Shown here: positions 50,188-60,663 of the stretch, piece after piece | Numbering within the stretch: position 1 is the first letter of the stretch | How the letters are laid out: each line of letters begins with the position of its first letter | From: Sporosarcina gallistercoris | GTDB lineage: Bacteria > Bacillota > Bacilli > Bacillales_A > Planococcaceae | Direction: 5' to 3' | Assembly (NCBI RefSeq): GCF_014836415.1 | Contig: NZ_JACSQY010000001.1 | Coordinates: 1-64,000 of the forward strand | DNA length: 64,000 bases | The notes under the pieces: generated by a model | The model's database searches: none | What the model saw: only the letters and a program-made list of their open reading frames with translations | Told to the model about the DNA's origin: nothing | Made by a program: the position numbers and the translations under genes

Positions 50188-51744
50188 TTATAATGGCATA
50201 TTGCCGTGTTTCTTTTTAGGACGTTGTTCTTTTTTATTTCTCATCATGTCAAGCGCTTGCACAAGTTTCATACGCGTTTCTCGCGGGTCAATGACATCAT
50301 CGACCATTCCGTTTGCCGCAGCGGCATATGGATTGGAGAACTTATCCCGATATTCCGCAATTTTTGCAGCTCGGGTCGCTTCCGGATCTTCACTGCCAGC
50401 GATGTCGCGAGCGAAAATGATGTTCGCAGCACCTTCTGCCCCCATCACAGCAATTTCTGCATTCGGCCACGCGAAAACAAGGTCTGCACCGATCGCTTTG
50501 GAATTCAGGGCAACATACGCTCCTCCGAATGCTTTACGCAATATTACGGTAATTTTTGGAACTGTCGCTTCAGAATAGGAATACAAGATTTTCGCCCCAT
50601 GACGGATAATGCCGCCATGCTCCTGTTTTACTCCAGGGAAGAATCCCGTCACGTCTTCAAACGTAATCAGAGGAATGTTAAAGGAATCACACGTGCGTAT
50701 GAACCTTGAAATCTTATCAGATGAATCGATATCCAAACCACCCGCCATCACTTTCGGCTGATTACAAACAAACCCAACGGCTTCTCCTTTGATTCTCGCA
50801 AAGCCTACGACTGCATTACGCGCAAATTCTTTCTGTACTTCCATGAACGAGTCCTGATCCGCAATTTGCTCAATCACTTTCCGGACATCGTATGGTCTGA
50901 TTGTTTCATAAGGGACGACATCCGCTAAGTCAGGACGATAATCGTCTTGTTCGGATATCGGTTGAACAGGTGTTTTTTCTTCATTATTCTGAGGCAAATA
51001 CGTCAGTAAACGGCGGACATCTTGAAGCACTGTCTGCTCATCCGCTCCTCGGAAGTGGGCATTTCCGCTAATAGCGTTATGCACTTTTGAGCCACCCAAG
51101 TCTTCGGATGAAATCTTTTCTCCCGTGACGGTTTCTATGACTTTCGGTCCTGTGATGAACATTTGGCTCGTCTCATCCGTCATGAATACGAAGTCTGTAA
51201 TCGCTGGTGAATAGACGGCTCCGCCGGCACATGGACCTAAAATGACGGAAATTTGAGGAATCACTCCTGAGTAGATGGAGTTGCGATAAAAAATTTCACC
51301 ATAGCCATCCAGAGAGACGACCCCCTCTTGAATACGCGCACCACCTGAATCATTCAATCCGATGAAAGGAGCTCCATTCTTTGCCGCAAGATCCATTACG
51401 TTCGCAATTTTCATAGCATGCATTTCACCAAGTGCACCGCCAAAAACAGTAAAGTCTTGTGAGAATAAGTAAATTGGACGGCCATTCACCTTTCCATACC
51501 CGGTGACGACACCATCTCCAGGACCCTCCATCTTGTCCATGCCAAAATCGCGTGTCCGATGAGCTACAAATGGGCTCAATTCCACAAAAGTGCCTTTGTC
51601 GACGAGAAGGTCGATCCGTTCCCGTGCTGTCAGTTTTCCTTTTTCATGCTGGCGCGCAATACGTTCATCGCCGCCACCTAGTTCGATTTTCCGCTTCTTA
51701 TCGTAAAGTTCGTTGATTTTTTCGTAAATATCCACCTTACTCAT
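50188..51744 (-). CDS. Acyl-CoA carboxyltransferase beta subunit (PccB/MmdA type)
   Basis: A 518-residue carboxyltransferase. The N-terminal half has ARERIDLLVDKGTFVEL and GLNDSGGARIQEG (first oxyanion hole); the C-terminal half GFFPGVKQEHGGIIRHGAKILYSYSEA and the acyl-CoA site segment KAFGGAYVALNSK. The product is the beta subunit of propionyl-CoA carboxylase or methylmalonyl-CoA decarboxylase. Biotin carboxylase and biotin carrier genes are not in this window, so the direction cannot be settled. It pairs with epimerase and mutase below. The ATG at 51744 overlaps the epimerase gene by 8 nt; its site is weak (GGGGG directly before it). Confidence 0.88.
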   Translation of the reverse strand: MSKVDIYEKINELYDKKRKIELGGGDERIARQHEKGKLTARERIDLLVDKGTFVELSPFVAHRTRDFGMDKMEGPGDGVVTGYGKVNGRPIYLFSQDFTVFGGALGEMHAMKIANVMDLAAKNGAPFIGLNDSGGARIQEGVVSLDGYGEIFYRNSIYSGVIPQISVILGPCAGGAVYSPAITDFVFMTDETSQMFITGPKVIETVTGEKISSEDLGGSKVHNAISGNAHFRGADEQTVLQDVRRLLTYLPQNNEEKTPVQPISEQDDYRPDLADVVPYETIRPYDVRKVIEQIADQDSFMEVQKEFARNAVVGFARIKGEAVGFVCNQPKVMAGGLDIDSSDKISRFIRTCDSFNIPLITFEDVTGFFPGVKQEHGGIIRHGAKILYSYSEATVPKITVILRKAFGGAYVALNSKAIGADLVFAWPNAEIAVMGAEGAANIIFARDIAGSEDPEATRAAKIAEYRDKFSNPYAAAANGMVDDVIDPRETRMKLVQALDMMRNKKEQRPKKKHGNMPL

Positions 51745-52150
51745 CCCCCAATGAGCGTTTGGCACATAGTTCATAAAGAACGCCAAACGAAGATTTTGGA
51801 TGCAGGAATGCAACTTCCGCTCCGCCTGCACCTATTTTCGGTTCCTCTTGAAGTAATCGGACGCCGTTCTTCTTCAAGTCTTCCATTCGCTGGCGGATAT
51901 CACTCACACCGAACGCAATGTGATGGACACCTTCGCCGCGTTTTTCCAGGAAGCTTGCAATGGCGCCTTCGTTACCAATCGGCTCCAGCAACTCAAGCTT
52001 GATATTTCCGGCATCTAGAAATGCTACTGTCACATGCTGCTGAGGAACTTGCTCCACGCCCAACAGTTTCAATCCAAGTGTATGTATATAATAATCCATT
52101 GAATCGTCCAGACTTTTAACCGCAATTCCGATATGGTCAACTTTTTCCAC
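51737..52150 (-). CDS. mce: Methylmalonyl-CoA epimerase
   Basis: A 137-residue VOC-fold enzyme interconverting (S)- and (R)-methylmalonyl-CoA. VDHIGIAVKSLDDSMDYYIHTLGL, the metal ligands His (HIGIAV), Gln in PQQHVTVAFL, His in VHHIAFGV and Glu in LYELC are those of the family. LLEPIGNEGAIASFLEKRGEGVHH is characteristic. Starts GTG 52150 behind AAGGGGTGG. It heads an operon mce-carboxyltransferase-peptidase-cheW and supplies the mutase encoded downstream at 54-58 kb. Confidence 0.93.
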   Translation of the reverse strand: MEKVDHIGIAVKSLDDSMDYYIHTLGLKLLGVEQVPQQHVTVAFLDAGNIKLELLEPIGNEGAIASFLEKRGEGVHHIAFGVSDIRQRMEDLKKNGVRLLQEEPKIGAGGAEVAFLHPKSSFGVLYELCAKRSLGDE

Positions 52151-52261
52151 GATTCCACCCCTTTTCTATTGTACCTGCTCCTAAAATATTGTGCCACCAG
52201 TTGAGAATTTTGCGGATTCTGTTAAACTAATTGTATCAAACCAATTAAGGGGTTTTTGCAC

Positions 52262-52357
52262 ATGAGCAATAAAAAAGTTCAAAAAACGATTGTCATCATC
52301 ATGATCGTCGCTATGGTCGCTTCCACTGTATTGTTCGGTCTCAGTACACTATTTTAA
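52262..52357 (+). CDS. prli42: Stressosome-associated membrane miniprotein Prli42
   Basis: A 31-residue protein, MSNKKVQKTIVIIM... ending LFGLSTLF, from ATG 52262 to TAA 52355. AAGGGG lies about 9 nt before the start. The basic N-terminal stretch (NKKVQK) and single membrane helix match Prli42, which in Listeria anchors the stressosome (RsbR) to the membrane. A promoter-like TTGAGA-16 nt-TAAACT lies upstream (52201-52228). Short, but the match in length and N-terminus is good. Confidence 0.75.
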   Translation: MSNKKVQKTIVIIMIVAMVASTVLFGLSTLF

Positions 52358-52374
52358 TAGAAGACACGAAAATG

Positions 52375-52412
52375 CAGGCCGGCATCAGTCACACTGATGC
52401 CGGCCTGTTTTT
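52375..52412. terminator. Bidirectional terminator
   Basis: A 14-bp perfect GC-rich stem CAGGCCGGCATCAG / CTGATGCCGGCCTG with a 4-nt loop and TTTTTT lies between Prli42 and brxB. Confidence 0.92.
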
Positions 52413-52852
52413 TATAGTTCTTCGCAATACTGTTCAAACTGATCTTGCAAGTTTGTTACAACAGACATTGGATCATGGCCTTCAATTTCATGACGTCCTA
52501 CTTCAGCAACCATTTGTCCGTCTTTCATCAAGACAAATGATGGAGACGAAGGTAAGTGGTAATCTCCGAAGTGCATACGTGCTTGTGCAGTCGCTTCTTT
52601 GTCTTGTCCCGCAAATACCGTCACCAAGTGATCCGGACGTTTATCGTAATGGATTGCATGAAGTGCTGCAGGGCGTGCAATACCTCCTGCGCAGCCACAT
52701 ACCGAATTCACCATCACAAGAGTTGTTCCTTCGCGTTTAAATGCATTTTCAACATCATCCGCTGTTTTCAATTGCTCATAGCCACCCGCTTCCAATTCTC
52801 CGCGAGCCTGGCTAGTTATATCGTCCATATAAAAATTAAAATCCATCGACAT
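52412..52852 (-). CDS. brxB: Bacilliredoxin BrxB (YqiW family)
   Basis: A 146-residue thioredoxin-fold protein with the redox CGC motif in [14 protein letters not shown] (about 46-59), [25 protein letters not shown] and [13 protein letters not shown]. Bacilliredoxins remove bacillithiol from S-bacillithiolated proteins during oxidative stress. ATG 52852 follows GGGGG. Monocistronic between two gaps; convergent with Prli42. Confidence 0.93.
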   Translation of the reverse strand: MSMDFNFYMDDITSQARGELEAGGYEQLKTADDVENAFKREGTTLVMVNSVCGCAGGIARPAALHAIHYDKRPDHLVTVFAGQDKEATAQARMHFGDYHLPSSPSFVLMKDGQMVAEVGRHEIEGHDPMSVVTNLQDQFEQYCEEL

Positions 52853-53002
52853 TGTGTCATCCCCCTTTGGTGCATGATATACCTATCATACCAGTTTACG
52901 AGTGGGATGAAAACTGTTCAGCAATTTCTCGTACTCTTTTAGGTTTTTGCGCATGAATAGTGAATGCCAGTTTATTAAACCAAAAAAAGTATTCGTTCGG
53001 AA

Positions 53003-53190
53003 GTTGCTTTCCGCTGCAGCCGGACGCTTTCCGAGGGTCTCGATTTCAGCCTCGGGCCTACAGGACGTAGGTCATGCAACCGTTGCGACAGGACGTCGTG
53101 CACTTAGGTTGCCTCGTCGCTAGCGTTCCTGCGGGGTCTTCAGCCTTCGCTAATCCCTGCGGAGTCGCCGGCTTCCACTCCATGCAACGG
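53003..53190. repeat. GC-rich intergenic repeat element
   Basis: A GC-rich island in the gap between meaB and brxB (52853-53310), with recurring phrases such as GCTTTCCGCTGCAGCCGG, ACGCTTTCCGAGGGTCTC, CCTGCGGGGTCTTCAGCC and CCTGCGGAGTCGCCGGC. The pattern resembles dispersed non-coding repeats I know from Bacillaceae and Planococcaceae genomes, built from TTCCGCTGC/GCGGACGC and CCTGCGG-GTC-GCC words. It reads into no protein. It is a degenerate copy of such an element (inference); the rest of the gap shows nothing. Confidence 0.6.
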
Positions 53191-53310
53191 ATACTTCTTT
53201 GTGCAAATCGTAAAAGTATAGAGAGTATACATATCGAAAGATACGTACAATTTTTGACTACTCATCAGTTATGCGTAAGAGACCTTTCCTACATACGACA
53301 GCCTTATCAC

Positions 53311-54405
53311 TCATTGGTATTGCTCATCAAATAATTGCTTAACGGCACCGGCAACAGTTATCTGATCGCTCAACAATTTTGCTTCCAACTCGGCAACTTG
53401 CTGCTTACGGCCCGGTTCACCGTAGAATGAATCTACCAAGTGATCATTGATCATCGAATAGAACCAGCTCCGTGTTTGGGATTGCCGTCTTTCTGTCCAA
53501 TAATCCGACTGTTTCATCACTGTTTTAAACTCTTGGATCATTTCCCACGCTTCCGACAATCCTGTCCCTTTTATGGAGGAAACCGGTAACGCGCGAGTTG
53601 TCCAACCGGGAGAAGCAGGCTGAAGGAAATGAGCAAGCTGACGGTAATCACGAACCGTTTTCTTTGCGAGTCTTTCGTTTTCACCATCCGCTTTATGGAC
53701 GATGATGCCATCTGCAAGCTCCATGATTCCTTTTTTCATCCCTTGAAGTTCATCGCCTGCTCCTGTTAATGCAAGCAGGAGAAAAAAGTCGGTCATTTCG
53801 CGCACTGCTGTTTCGGACTGTCCGACGCCTACGGTTTCGATAAGGATGACATCATATCCCGCCGCTTCGCATAATAGCATCGTTTCACGCGTTTTCCGAT
53901 GAACCCCGCCAAGAGTTCCAGCAGTAGGCGATGGTCGGATGAATGCTTGCGGATCCCGTGCCAAAAGTTCCATCCGTGTCTTATCTCCAAGAATACTTCC
54001 ACCCGTAATGGAAGAACTCGGATCGACTGCTAGAACCGCCACTTTATGACCGGCTTTTGTCAGCATGAGACCGAACGCTTCGATAAATGTACTTTTCCCC
54101 GCTCCTGGCACGCCTGTAATACCGATACGGATGCTATTTCCCGTTTTGGATAACACTCTGCGCAGCAGTTCCTGACCAGGCGGTTTGTCATGAATGGCGA
54201 CACTTTCAAGAAGAGTAATCCCTTTTGCGAGGCTTAACCGAGATCCCTCAGTTATTCCCCGCTCCAGCTCATCTATATCAATCGGTGCTTTGTTGCGTAT
54301 GAACTTTCTCCTTTGTACAGGCTTCATGCCATCATGGGACGAATGCAGACCCTCCATCACATTGAGCGCGGTTTCTTCCCGCACGTCCTCATCACGCCGG
54401 CTCAC
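53311..54405 (-). CDS. meaB: Methylmalonyl-CoA mutase-associated GTPase MeaB
   Basis: A 364-residue G3E P-loop GTPase. Walker [18 protein letters not shown] (about 93-109), [22 protein letters not shown] (switch region), [14 protein letters not shown] (Walker B) and VHKADGEN (base recognition) are typical of MeaB/ArgK. MeaB gates cofactor loading and protects methylmalonyl-CoA mutase from inactivation. Starts GTG 54405, overlapping the mutB stop codon (GTGA). Last gene of mutA-mutB-meaB. Confidence 0.94.
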   Translation of the reverse strand: MSRRDEDVREETALNVMEGLHSSHDGMKPVQRRKFIRNKAPIDIDELERGITEGSRLSLAKGITLLESVAIHDKPPGQELLRRVLSKTGNSIRIGITGVPGAGKSTFIEAFGLMLTKAGHKVAVLAVDPSSSITGGSILGDKTRMELLARDPQAFIRPSPTAGTLGGVHRKTRETMLLCEAAGYDVILIETVGVGQSETAVREMTDFFLLLALTGAGDELQGMKKGIMELADGIIVHKADGENERLAKKTVRDYRQLAHFLQPASPGWTTRALPVSSIKGTGLSEAWEMIQEFKTVMKQSDYWTERRQSQTRSWFYSMINDHLVDSFYGEPGRKQQVAELEAKLLSDQITVAGAVKQLFDEQYQ

Positions 54406-56561
54406 TCCATCACTTCCTCATATCCTAGTTGGCGATAGATCTCTTCAATCACTTTTTGGGCGGCTACCGGAATTACTGTTCCTGGTCCGAAAATAGCAGC
54501 TGCCCCATTTTCTCTAAGGAATGCATAATCCTGCGCAGGAATGACGCCACCTACAATAACCAAAATATCAGGTCTCCCTATTTTCGCTAATTCCGCACGT
54601 AATGCCGGAACGAGCGTTTTGTGACCCGCTGCAAGTGAACTTACGCCGATGACATGGACATCGTTCTCAGCTGCTTGCAATGCTGTTTCTTCTGGAGTTT
54701 GAAATAGAGGTCCGATGTCCACATCGAATCCTAGATCCGCGAAGGAAGAAGCGATCACTTTAGCACCGCGGTCATGTCCATCTTGCCCCATTTTTGCCAC
54801 CAGAATCCTCGGACGCCGACCTTCGTTTTCCAGAAACTCATCCGTCATCTCTTTCACATCATCGATTTCTTCAGAGTTGGAGAAGTTTTGACTGTACACG
54901 CCGCTCACTGAACGGATCACTGCTTTGTGTCTGCCTGACACCTCTTCTATCGCATCTGAAATTTCTCCGATTGTCGCACGTACTCTCGCCGCATTCACTG
55001 CAAGTTCAAGCAAGTTACCAGTTCCCTCTTTCGCACTTTCAGTGAGTTGTCTAAGGGCTTGGGCGACCAGCTGTTCATCACGTTCCGCTTTCATGCGGAC
55101 GATGCGGTCAATCTGCTTTTGACGTACTACCGTATTATCAATATCTAAAATATCGATCGGTTCTTCCTCGTCTAATCGATACTTGTTCACTCCGACAATC
55201 GTTTCACTTTTCGAGTCGATTTTCGCTTGGCGTTTGGCGGCTGCCTCTTCGATCTTCATCTTAGGAAGACCTGTTTCTATCGCTTTCGCCATCCCTCCAA
55301 GATCTTCGATTTCTTCGATTAACTCCCAAGCTTTTTCAACGAGCTCATTTGTAAGAGACTCTACATAATAAGAACCTCCCCAAGGATCGATCGTCTTGGT
55401 CATCATCGTTTCTTCTTGCAAGAAGAGCTGAGTATTCCTCGCGATTCGTGCCGAGAAATCAGTTGGTAATGCAATTGCTTCATCCAATGCATTGGTGTGT
55501 AAAGATTGTGTATGACCCATAGCTGCAGCATTTGCTTCTATTAAGGTGCGTGTCACATTGTTGAATGGATCTTGTTCAGTCAAGCTCCACCCTGAAGTTT
55601 GTGAGTGGGTTCTCAGTGCCAAAGACTTCGGGTTCTTCGGTTCGAATGTTTTCATCATCTTTGCCCAGATGATCCGTGCTGCTCTCATTTTTGCAATTTC
55701 CATAAAATAGTTCATGCCAATAGCCCAGAAGAATGATAGTCGGGGAGCAAAAGAGTCAATGTCAATTCCAGCTTTCAAGCCTGTACGGACATACTCAAGA
55801 CCGTCAGCAAGCGTATAGGCCAATTCAATATCCGCGGTCGCTCCCGCTTCTTGCATATGATAACCAGAAATAGAAATGGAGTTGAATTTTGGCATATTTT
55901 TTGACGTATAGTCAAAGATATCCGCGATGATCCGCATCGACATCTCGGGAGGGAAGATGTACGTATTCCGAACCATGTATTCTTTTAGAATGTCATTTTG
56001 AATCGTCCCCGCTAGTTTTTCAGGTGCAACCCCTTGTTCTTCTGCAGCGACAATATAAAACGCCATAATCGGCAGGACCGCACCATTCATCGTCATCGAT
56101 ACCGACATCTGATCAAGCGGAATTCCGTCGAATAAGATTTTCATATCTTCAACTGAGTCAATTGCAACACCCGCTTTACCAACGTCACCTGTTACCCGTG
56201 GATGATCTGAATCATAGCCACGATGAGTCGCCAAATCAAACGCGACGGATAACCCTTTTTGCCCCATCGCAAGGTTCCTTCGGTAAAACGCGTTACTTTC
56301 TTCAGCTGTTGAAAAGCCCGCATATTGACGAACGGTCCATGGTCGTGCAACGTACATTGTTGGATAAGGGCCACGTGTATTAGGTGCAATTCCAGGGAAA
56401 TCGCCTAAGTGAGCGAGTCCTTCGCTATCTTCGTGAGTATAAATTGGTTTAACCGGAATTCCTTCATTCGTTAGAAACGATTCTTTATGTTCGTTTTGAA
56501 CAGTCTTTCGTTTCTGCAGTACTCGGTCAATTTCCACTTTGGTGAAATCAGGCTTCTTCAT
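54402..56561 (-). CDS. mutB: Methylmalonyl-CoA mutase large (catalytic) subunit
   Basis: A 719-residue protein. An N-terminal TIM barrel (about 60-480) with [42 protein letters not shown] and the active-site region around YHMQEAGAT is followed by a C-terminal cobalamin-binding domain (about 585-715) with DGHDRG (His about 597 coordinates cobalt in DxHxxG), GVSSLAAGH and VVGGVIP. Turns methylmalonyl-CoA into succinyl-CoA. ATG 56561 behind GGGAGG. It overlaps mutA and meaB by 4 nt each. Confidence 0.96.
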   Translation of the reverse strand: MKKPDFTKVEIDRVLQKRKTVQNEHKESFLTNEGIPVKPIYTHEDSEGLAHLGDFPGIAPNTRGPYPTMYVARPWTVRQYAGFSTAEESNAFYRRNLAMGQKGLSVAFDLATHRGYDSDHPRVTGDVGKAGVAIDSVEDMKILFDGIPLDQMSVSMTMNGAVLPIMAFYIVAAEEQGVAPEKLAGTIQNDILKEYMVRNTYIFPPEMSMRIIADIFDYTSKNMPKFNSISISGYHMQEAGATADIELAYTLADGLEYVRTGLKAGIDIDSFAPRLSFFWAIGMNYFMEIAKMRAARIIWAKMMKTFEPKNPKSLALRTHSQTSGWSLTEQDPFNNVTRTLIEANAAAMGHTQSLHTNALDEAIALPTDFSARIARNTQLFLQEETMMTKTIDPWGGSYYVESLTNELVEKAWELIEEIEDLGGMAKAIETGLPKMKIEEAAAKRQAKIDSKSETIVGVNKYRLDEEEPIDILDIDNTVVRQKQIDRIVRMKAERDEQLVAQALRQLTESAKEGTGNLLELAVNAARVRATIGEISDAIEEVSGRHKAVIRSVSGVYSQNFSNSEEIDDVKEMTDEFLENEGRRPRILVAKMGQDGHDRGAKVIASSFADLGFDVDIGPLFQTPEETALQAAENDVHVIGVSSLAAGHKTLVPALRAELAKIGRPDILVIVGGVIPAQDYAFLRENGAAAIFGPGTVIPVAAQKVIEEIYRQLGYEEVME

Positions 56562-58228
56562 GAATCTTCGCCTCCCTTGCAACGTTTGAGAATTTGAGTG
56601 AGTTTTTCTATGCGATTTTGACCTTTGAATATAAATCCGTCAAGTCCACTTGCCAACCAATTCCCCGTCAGCTCTTCACTCACAAGACCCGCGACATCCA
56701 TAAGTACACCGGCCGGCTTATTTGAAATAAGATCTGGAGCAACCTGCTCTGTCCTATCCGGATCTGCACACAAGATCACATAATCCGGTGCCTCAGTCTT
56801 CAGCCAGTCAATTGCTGACGAGGCATCCTCGAACGCTGGACTATGTTTTGCCGTAAGTCCGCCTGTGGCCAAAAACTCGGTTGCAAAATCCGCACGGGGT
56901 TTATAGGATTTCAAACTTCCGAATACGAGCAGTCGAATATCGATCTGCTGTTCAGCACTTTTTTTACGTAACTCCTCAAATGCGTAGGCTGGTCGAGACA
57001 TTTCAATCCTAATTGAATTCTCGACTAGCTCATGATTTTCGGCATCTGCATATACATTTGTTCCTATCAAAGAAGCTGATCCAGTTGCAGCATGTTCATG
57101 CCGTTCGTCCGCGAGCTGTTGCAGCTGTCCGGATTGCAGAAAAGCGTCTAATCCGCCATTCTCTTCAATCTCAAGAAATCGCCGCCACGATTTATGGACC
57201 AATGCATCTGTCAAATGTTCGATGAAGTATGACCCGCCGCCTGGGTCAATCACTTTGTCTGCATGTGTTTCCTCCCGGATGATCAGTTGTGCATTCCTTG
57301 CGTATCGCAACGACTGTGCAGTTTCTCCTGTCAATTCGTTGTAAGGGTAAACCGTCAGCCAGTCTGCTCCCCCTAAAACCGCTGAGAATGCGCTATTTCC
57401 CGCACGCAACAAGTTGACATATGGATCGATTTTAGAAAACGAACGCAGGGAAGTTACACCAATCACAGGCACCGGAGTTACATCTTTCACATCATAGGCG
57501 CTGCAAAACAGTTGCCATAAAGTACGGAACGCTCTAAATTTTGCGATTTCCATAAAGAAATGGGTGTCTGCCGGGAACCTAAAAAAGACTTGACTACTGA
57601 ATCGAGCGAACGAATCCGATTCGATCGCAAGTTCCGAAGCTTCCGCTAACGCAACTGCAAGTTCAGTGACACTATCCGCGCCGTCCATATGAAGTGGTTC
57701 CAAATCGATTCCTAGTGTTCGGATATGTTGATATCCTGATGGTAATTGGATTCCGTTGGAAAGTAATAATCCTGTAACAGCTTCTCTTTCTTCAGAAGGA
57801 ATCCTATCAAAGACATCTACCAATCGGTCTTGAGAATCGATGTGAATGAAAGCAATCGGATGCTTCTTCATGAGATCTGCTAGTTGGTCCAAAGACACCT
57901 CGTCCCATTCAATCGATGTTCTCCCATCAATATAGATTGCTTCATTCCCCTTTTCAAAACTGTCAGTCATCGAAGCAAGCCATTCGCAACCAGTCTTACC
58001 ATCGGTCGGCTGCGCACAAATCCATTTCCTGTGACTCGGACGGATCGTGCCCGTTTGCTTATTCAAAGCAGAATAGAGCGGTTCTAGTGTAATTCCTTCC
58101 ACCGTTTTCGTTCTCAGCGAAGCCACTGGTTTCCCTTTCAAAGAATGCTCCGCTACTTTTTCCCATTCGCTGCAATCCGGAAGTTCAAAGCGTTGTTGCC
58201 TCATGTTATGTATGTCAGAATTACTCAT
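56558..58228 (-). CDS. mutA: Methylmalonyl-CoA mutase small subunit
   Basis: A 556-residue non-catalytic partner of MutB. It keeps the barrel with [25 protein letters not shown] and [19 protein letters not shown], but its C-terminal cobalamin-type domain lacks the DxHxxG His motif, as expected for the small subunit of heterodimeric mutases. I start at ATG 58228, with GGGAGGA upstream; the longer frame has no site. The stop codon overlaps the mutB start. First gene of mutA-mutB-meaB; a terminator after bkdB separates it from the upstream operon. Confidence 0.93.
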   Translation of the reverse strand: MSNSDIHNMRQQRFELPDCSEWEKVAEHSLKGKPVASLRTKTVEGITLEPLYSALNKQTGTIRPSHRKWICAQPTDGKTGCEWLASMTDSFEKGNEAIYIDGRTSIEWDEVSLDQLADLMKKHPIAFIHIDSQDRLVDVFDRIPSEEREAVTGLLLSNGIQLPSGYQHIRTLGIDLEPLHMDGADSVTELAVALAEASELAIESDSFARFSSQVFFRFPADTHFFMEIAKFRAFRTLWQLFCSAYDVKDVTPVPVIGVTSLRSFSKIDPYVNLLRAGNSAFSAVLGGADWLTVYPYNELTGETAQSLRYARNAQLIIREETHADKVIDPGGGSYFIEHLTDALVHKSWRRFLEIEENGGLDAFLQSGQLQQLADERHEHAATGSASLIGTNVYADAENHELVENSIRIEMSRPAYAFEELRKKSAEQQIDIRLLVFGSLKSYKPRADFATEFLATGGLTAKHSPAFEDASSAIDWLKTEAPDYVILCADPDRTEQVAPDLISNKPAGVLMDVAGLVSEELTGNWLASGLDGFIFKGQNRIEKLTQILKRCKGGEDS

Positions 58229-58290
58229 TTGAAATTCCTCCCTGTATAACTGTCTATCACATAGTGTACCTGAAATGGATCCTGCTTGAA

Positions 58291-58336
58291 AAGACAACCC
58301 CCACGTCCATTCTTTCTATGGCCGAGGGGGTTGCTG
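58291..58336 (-). terminator. Terminator after bkdB
   Basis: On the minus strand AACCCCC and CCAT pair with ATGG and GGGGGTT, followed by GTCTTTTC. It separates the bkd operon from mutA. Confidence 0.78.
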
Positions 58337-58344
58337 TTCCTAAC

Positions 58345-59658
58345 TTAGTAGACGGATGTTGTTTCAGATGATACGTTTTCAAGTATTTCTTTTACGCGAG
58401 CCAAGAAATGACCAGCTACAAGACCGTCTAATACACGGTGGTCCAACGATAGACAAAGGTTCACCATATCCCGAACGCCAATCATACCGTTGTCCATGAC
58501 GACAGGACGCTTCACAATCGATTCCACTTGCAGAATTGCAGCTTGTGGATGGTTAATGATGCCCATTGACTGAACAGAACCGAATGATCCTGTGTTGTTG
58601 ACAGTAAACGTACCGCCCTGCATCTCCTGAGATTTCAGTTTGCCGGAACGTACTTTTCCAGCAAGCTCTGTAATCTCGCGGCCAATGCCTTTAATCGTCT
58701 TTTCATCCGCTTGCTGAATAACCGGCACATACAATGCTTCGTCAGTTGCAACAGCAATCGAAATATTAATATCTTTTTTCTGAACGATTTTGTCGCCAGC
58801 CCACATTGAATTCATCATCGGGAACTCTTTCAGTGCTTGAGAAACGGCTTTGACGAAAAATGCGAAGTACGTCAAGTTGAATCCTTCTTTTTGCTTGAAT
58901 TCCTTTTTAAGTGAATCCCGGTATTTCACCATTTCCGTAACATCGACTTCAATCATCGTCCATGCATGTGGCGCTTCGTGTTTAGACTTCAGCATGTTGT
59001 TAGCGATTGCGCGTCGGACGCCAGTAACCGGAATTTCAATGTCTCCAGGCGAAACAGGTACATTGGCAGTGCTTTGCGCAGGTGTGGTAGGAGCCGGTGC
59101 TGCTGCAGGTGCAGACTGTTGAACTTCAGGTTGTGCTGAGCTTTCAGTTGTAGCTTGTTTAGGTTGCGGCTTTTCACCACTGTCAATGATCGCTTGAATG
59201 TCTTTACGAGTAATACGACCATCGCGACCTGTACCGTCCACATCCGATAGATTGATATCGTGATCTTGTGAAAGACGAAGAACAGCTGGTGAGTAACGAC
59301 CCGCAGCAGCTCCCCTGTCTTTCTTCACAGCACTTTTCGGTTTTTGTGAACCTTCTGCCGGCATTTCGTTCGCCGGTTCCTCTTTAGCTGGTGCCGCTTC
59401 AGGATCACTGCTTCCACCTTCAGTTTCCATTGTACAAACAATTTCACCAACAGCGACTGTCTGTCCTTCTTGAACAAGGATTTCTTTGATCGTCCCTGTA
59501 AATGATGAAGGGACCTCAGCTGTCACTTTATCCGTATTCACTTCTGCAAGTGAGTCGTACTTCTCTACATGGTCACCTGGCTTCACAAGCCATTTTTCAA
59601 TCGTACCTTCAGTTACACTCTCACCGAGTTGAGGCATTTTTATAGATTCAATTGCCAC
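58345..59658 (-). CDS. bkdB: Branched-chain keto-acid dehydrogenase E2 (dihydrolipoyl acyltransferase)
   Basis: A 437-residue core subunit: lipoyl domain (about 1-78; lipoylated Lys in VNTDKVTAEV near 44), acidic/Pro/Ala linker, peripheral-subunit-binding domain (about 120-157; YSPAVLRLSQDHDINLSDVDGTGRDGRITRKDI), Ala/Pro/Gln linker, and catalytic acyltransferase domain (about 215-430) with LDHRVLDG near the end. It transfers the branched acyl group to CoA. Starts GTG 59658 behind GGAGGG. Fourth gene of lpd-bkdAA-bkdAB-bkdB. Confidence 0.95.
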   Translation of the reverse strand: MAIESIKMPQLGESVTEGTIEKWLVKPGDHVEKYDSLAEVNTDKVTAEVPSSFTGTIKEILVQEGQTVAVGEIVCTMETEGGSSDPEAAPAKEEPANEMPAEGSQKPKSAVKKDRGAAAGRYSPAVLRLSQDHDINLSDVDGTGRDGRITRKDIQAIIDSGEKPQPKQATTESSAQPEVQQSAPAAAPAPTTPAQSTANVPVSPGDIEIPVTGVRRAIANNMLKSKHEAPHAWTMIEVDVTEMVKYRDSLKKEFKQKEGFNLTYFAFFVKAVSQALKEFPMMNSMWAGDKIVQKKDINISIAVATDEALYVPVIQQADEKTIKGIGREITELAGKVRSGKLKSQEMQGGTFTVNNTGSFGSVQSMGIINHPQAAILQVESIVKRPVVMDNGMIGVRDMVNLCLSLDHRVLDGLVAGHFLARVKEILENVSSETTSVY

Positions 59659-59679
59659 AGGATTTCCCTCCGTTCGTTA

Positions 59680-60663
59680 TTAAAATTCAGCTAAATCACG
59701 TGCTGCTTTTTCCACTTTGTCCGGATTCACCATAAAGAATTTCTCCATTGTCGGCGCGTACGGCATTGCCGGAATATCCGGTCCAGCCAGACGTTGGATT
59801 GGAGCATCCAGATCGAATAAGCAGTTTTCGGAAATAATTGCAGCAACTTCACTCATGATGCTGCCTTCTTTGTTATCTTCTGTAACAAGAAGAACTTTTC
59901 CTGTTTTTTTAGCCGCTTCAATGATTGCTTCTTTGTCTAACGGATAAATTGTTCTCAGATCGAGAATGTGCGCGGAAATCCCGTCTTCAGCAAGACGTTC
60001 TGCTGCTTGTAACGCAAAGTGGACACATAGGCCATACGTGATGATCGTAATGTCTTCCCCTTCGCGTTTTACATCCGCTTTCCCGATTTCAATCACATAT
60101 TCTTCCTCAGGTACTTCGCCTTTGATAAGCCGATACGCACGCTTATGTTCAAAGAAAAGCACTGGGTCATCATCACGGATAGCTGCTTTTAACAGACCCT
60201 TCGCATCATAAGGAGTGGATGGAATGACAATTTTAAGGCCAGGAGTTCCTGCAAACATCGATTCCACGGACTGCGAGTGATAAAGGGCTCCATGAACGCC
60301 ACCGCCGAATGGTGCACGTACAACGAGTGGGCATGACCAGTCGTTATTCGAACGGTAACGGATTTTAGCTGCTTCCGACACGATCTGATTGACAGCCGGC
60401 ATGATGAAATCAGCAAACTGCATTTCAGCGATTGGACGCATACCATACATAGCTGCGCCGATTGCGACTCCAGCGATTGCAGATTCTGCAAGTGGTGTAT
60501 CGAGCGCACGGTATTCGCCGTATTTGTCGTAAAGACCTGTTGTCGCTTTGAAAACGCCGCCTTTACGACCTACATCTTCTCCCATTACGAAAACATTTTC
60601 GTCACGTTCCATTTCTTCTGCCATAGCACTTGTAATTGCATCGATATATGAAATGACCGCCAT
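59680..60663 (-). CDS. bkdAB: Branched-chain keto-acid dehydrogenase E1 beta
   Basis: A 327-residue subunit. MAVISYIDAITSAMAEEMERDENVFVMGEDVGRKGGVFKATTGL, the FADFIMPAVNQIVSEAAKIRYRS segment and the conserved PFGGGVHGALYHSQSVES loop are those of the E1 beta family. It helps bind thiamine diphosphate at the alpha/beta interface. The start ATG overlaps the E1 alpha stop codon (TGATG) with GGAGGG before it. 21 nt to bkdB. Confidence 0.95.
   Translation of the reverse strand: MAVISYIDAITSAMAEEMERDENVFVMGEDVGRKGGVFKATTGLYDKYGEYRALDTPLAESAIAGVAIGAAMYGMRPIAEMQFADFIMPAVNQIVSEAAKIRYRSNNDWSCPLVVRAPFGGGVHGALYHSQSVESMFAGTPGLKIVIPSTPYDAKGLLKAAIRDDDPVLFFEHKRAYRLIKGEVPEEEYVIEIGKADVKREGEDITIITYGLCVHFALQAAERLAEDGISAHILDLRTIYPLDKEAIIEAAKKTGKVLLVTEDNKEGSIMSEVAAIISENCLFDLDAPIQRLAGPDIPAMPYAPTMEKFFMVNPDKVEKAARDLAEF

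Noticed and set aside
56558..58228. mutA as a degenerate pseudogene of mutB because it lacks the DxHxxG motif
   Set aside because: Loss of cobalamin ligand is normal in the small subunit of heterodimeric methylmalonyl-CoA mutases; the frame is intact and overlaps mutB by 4 nt.
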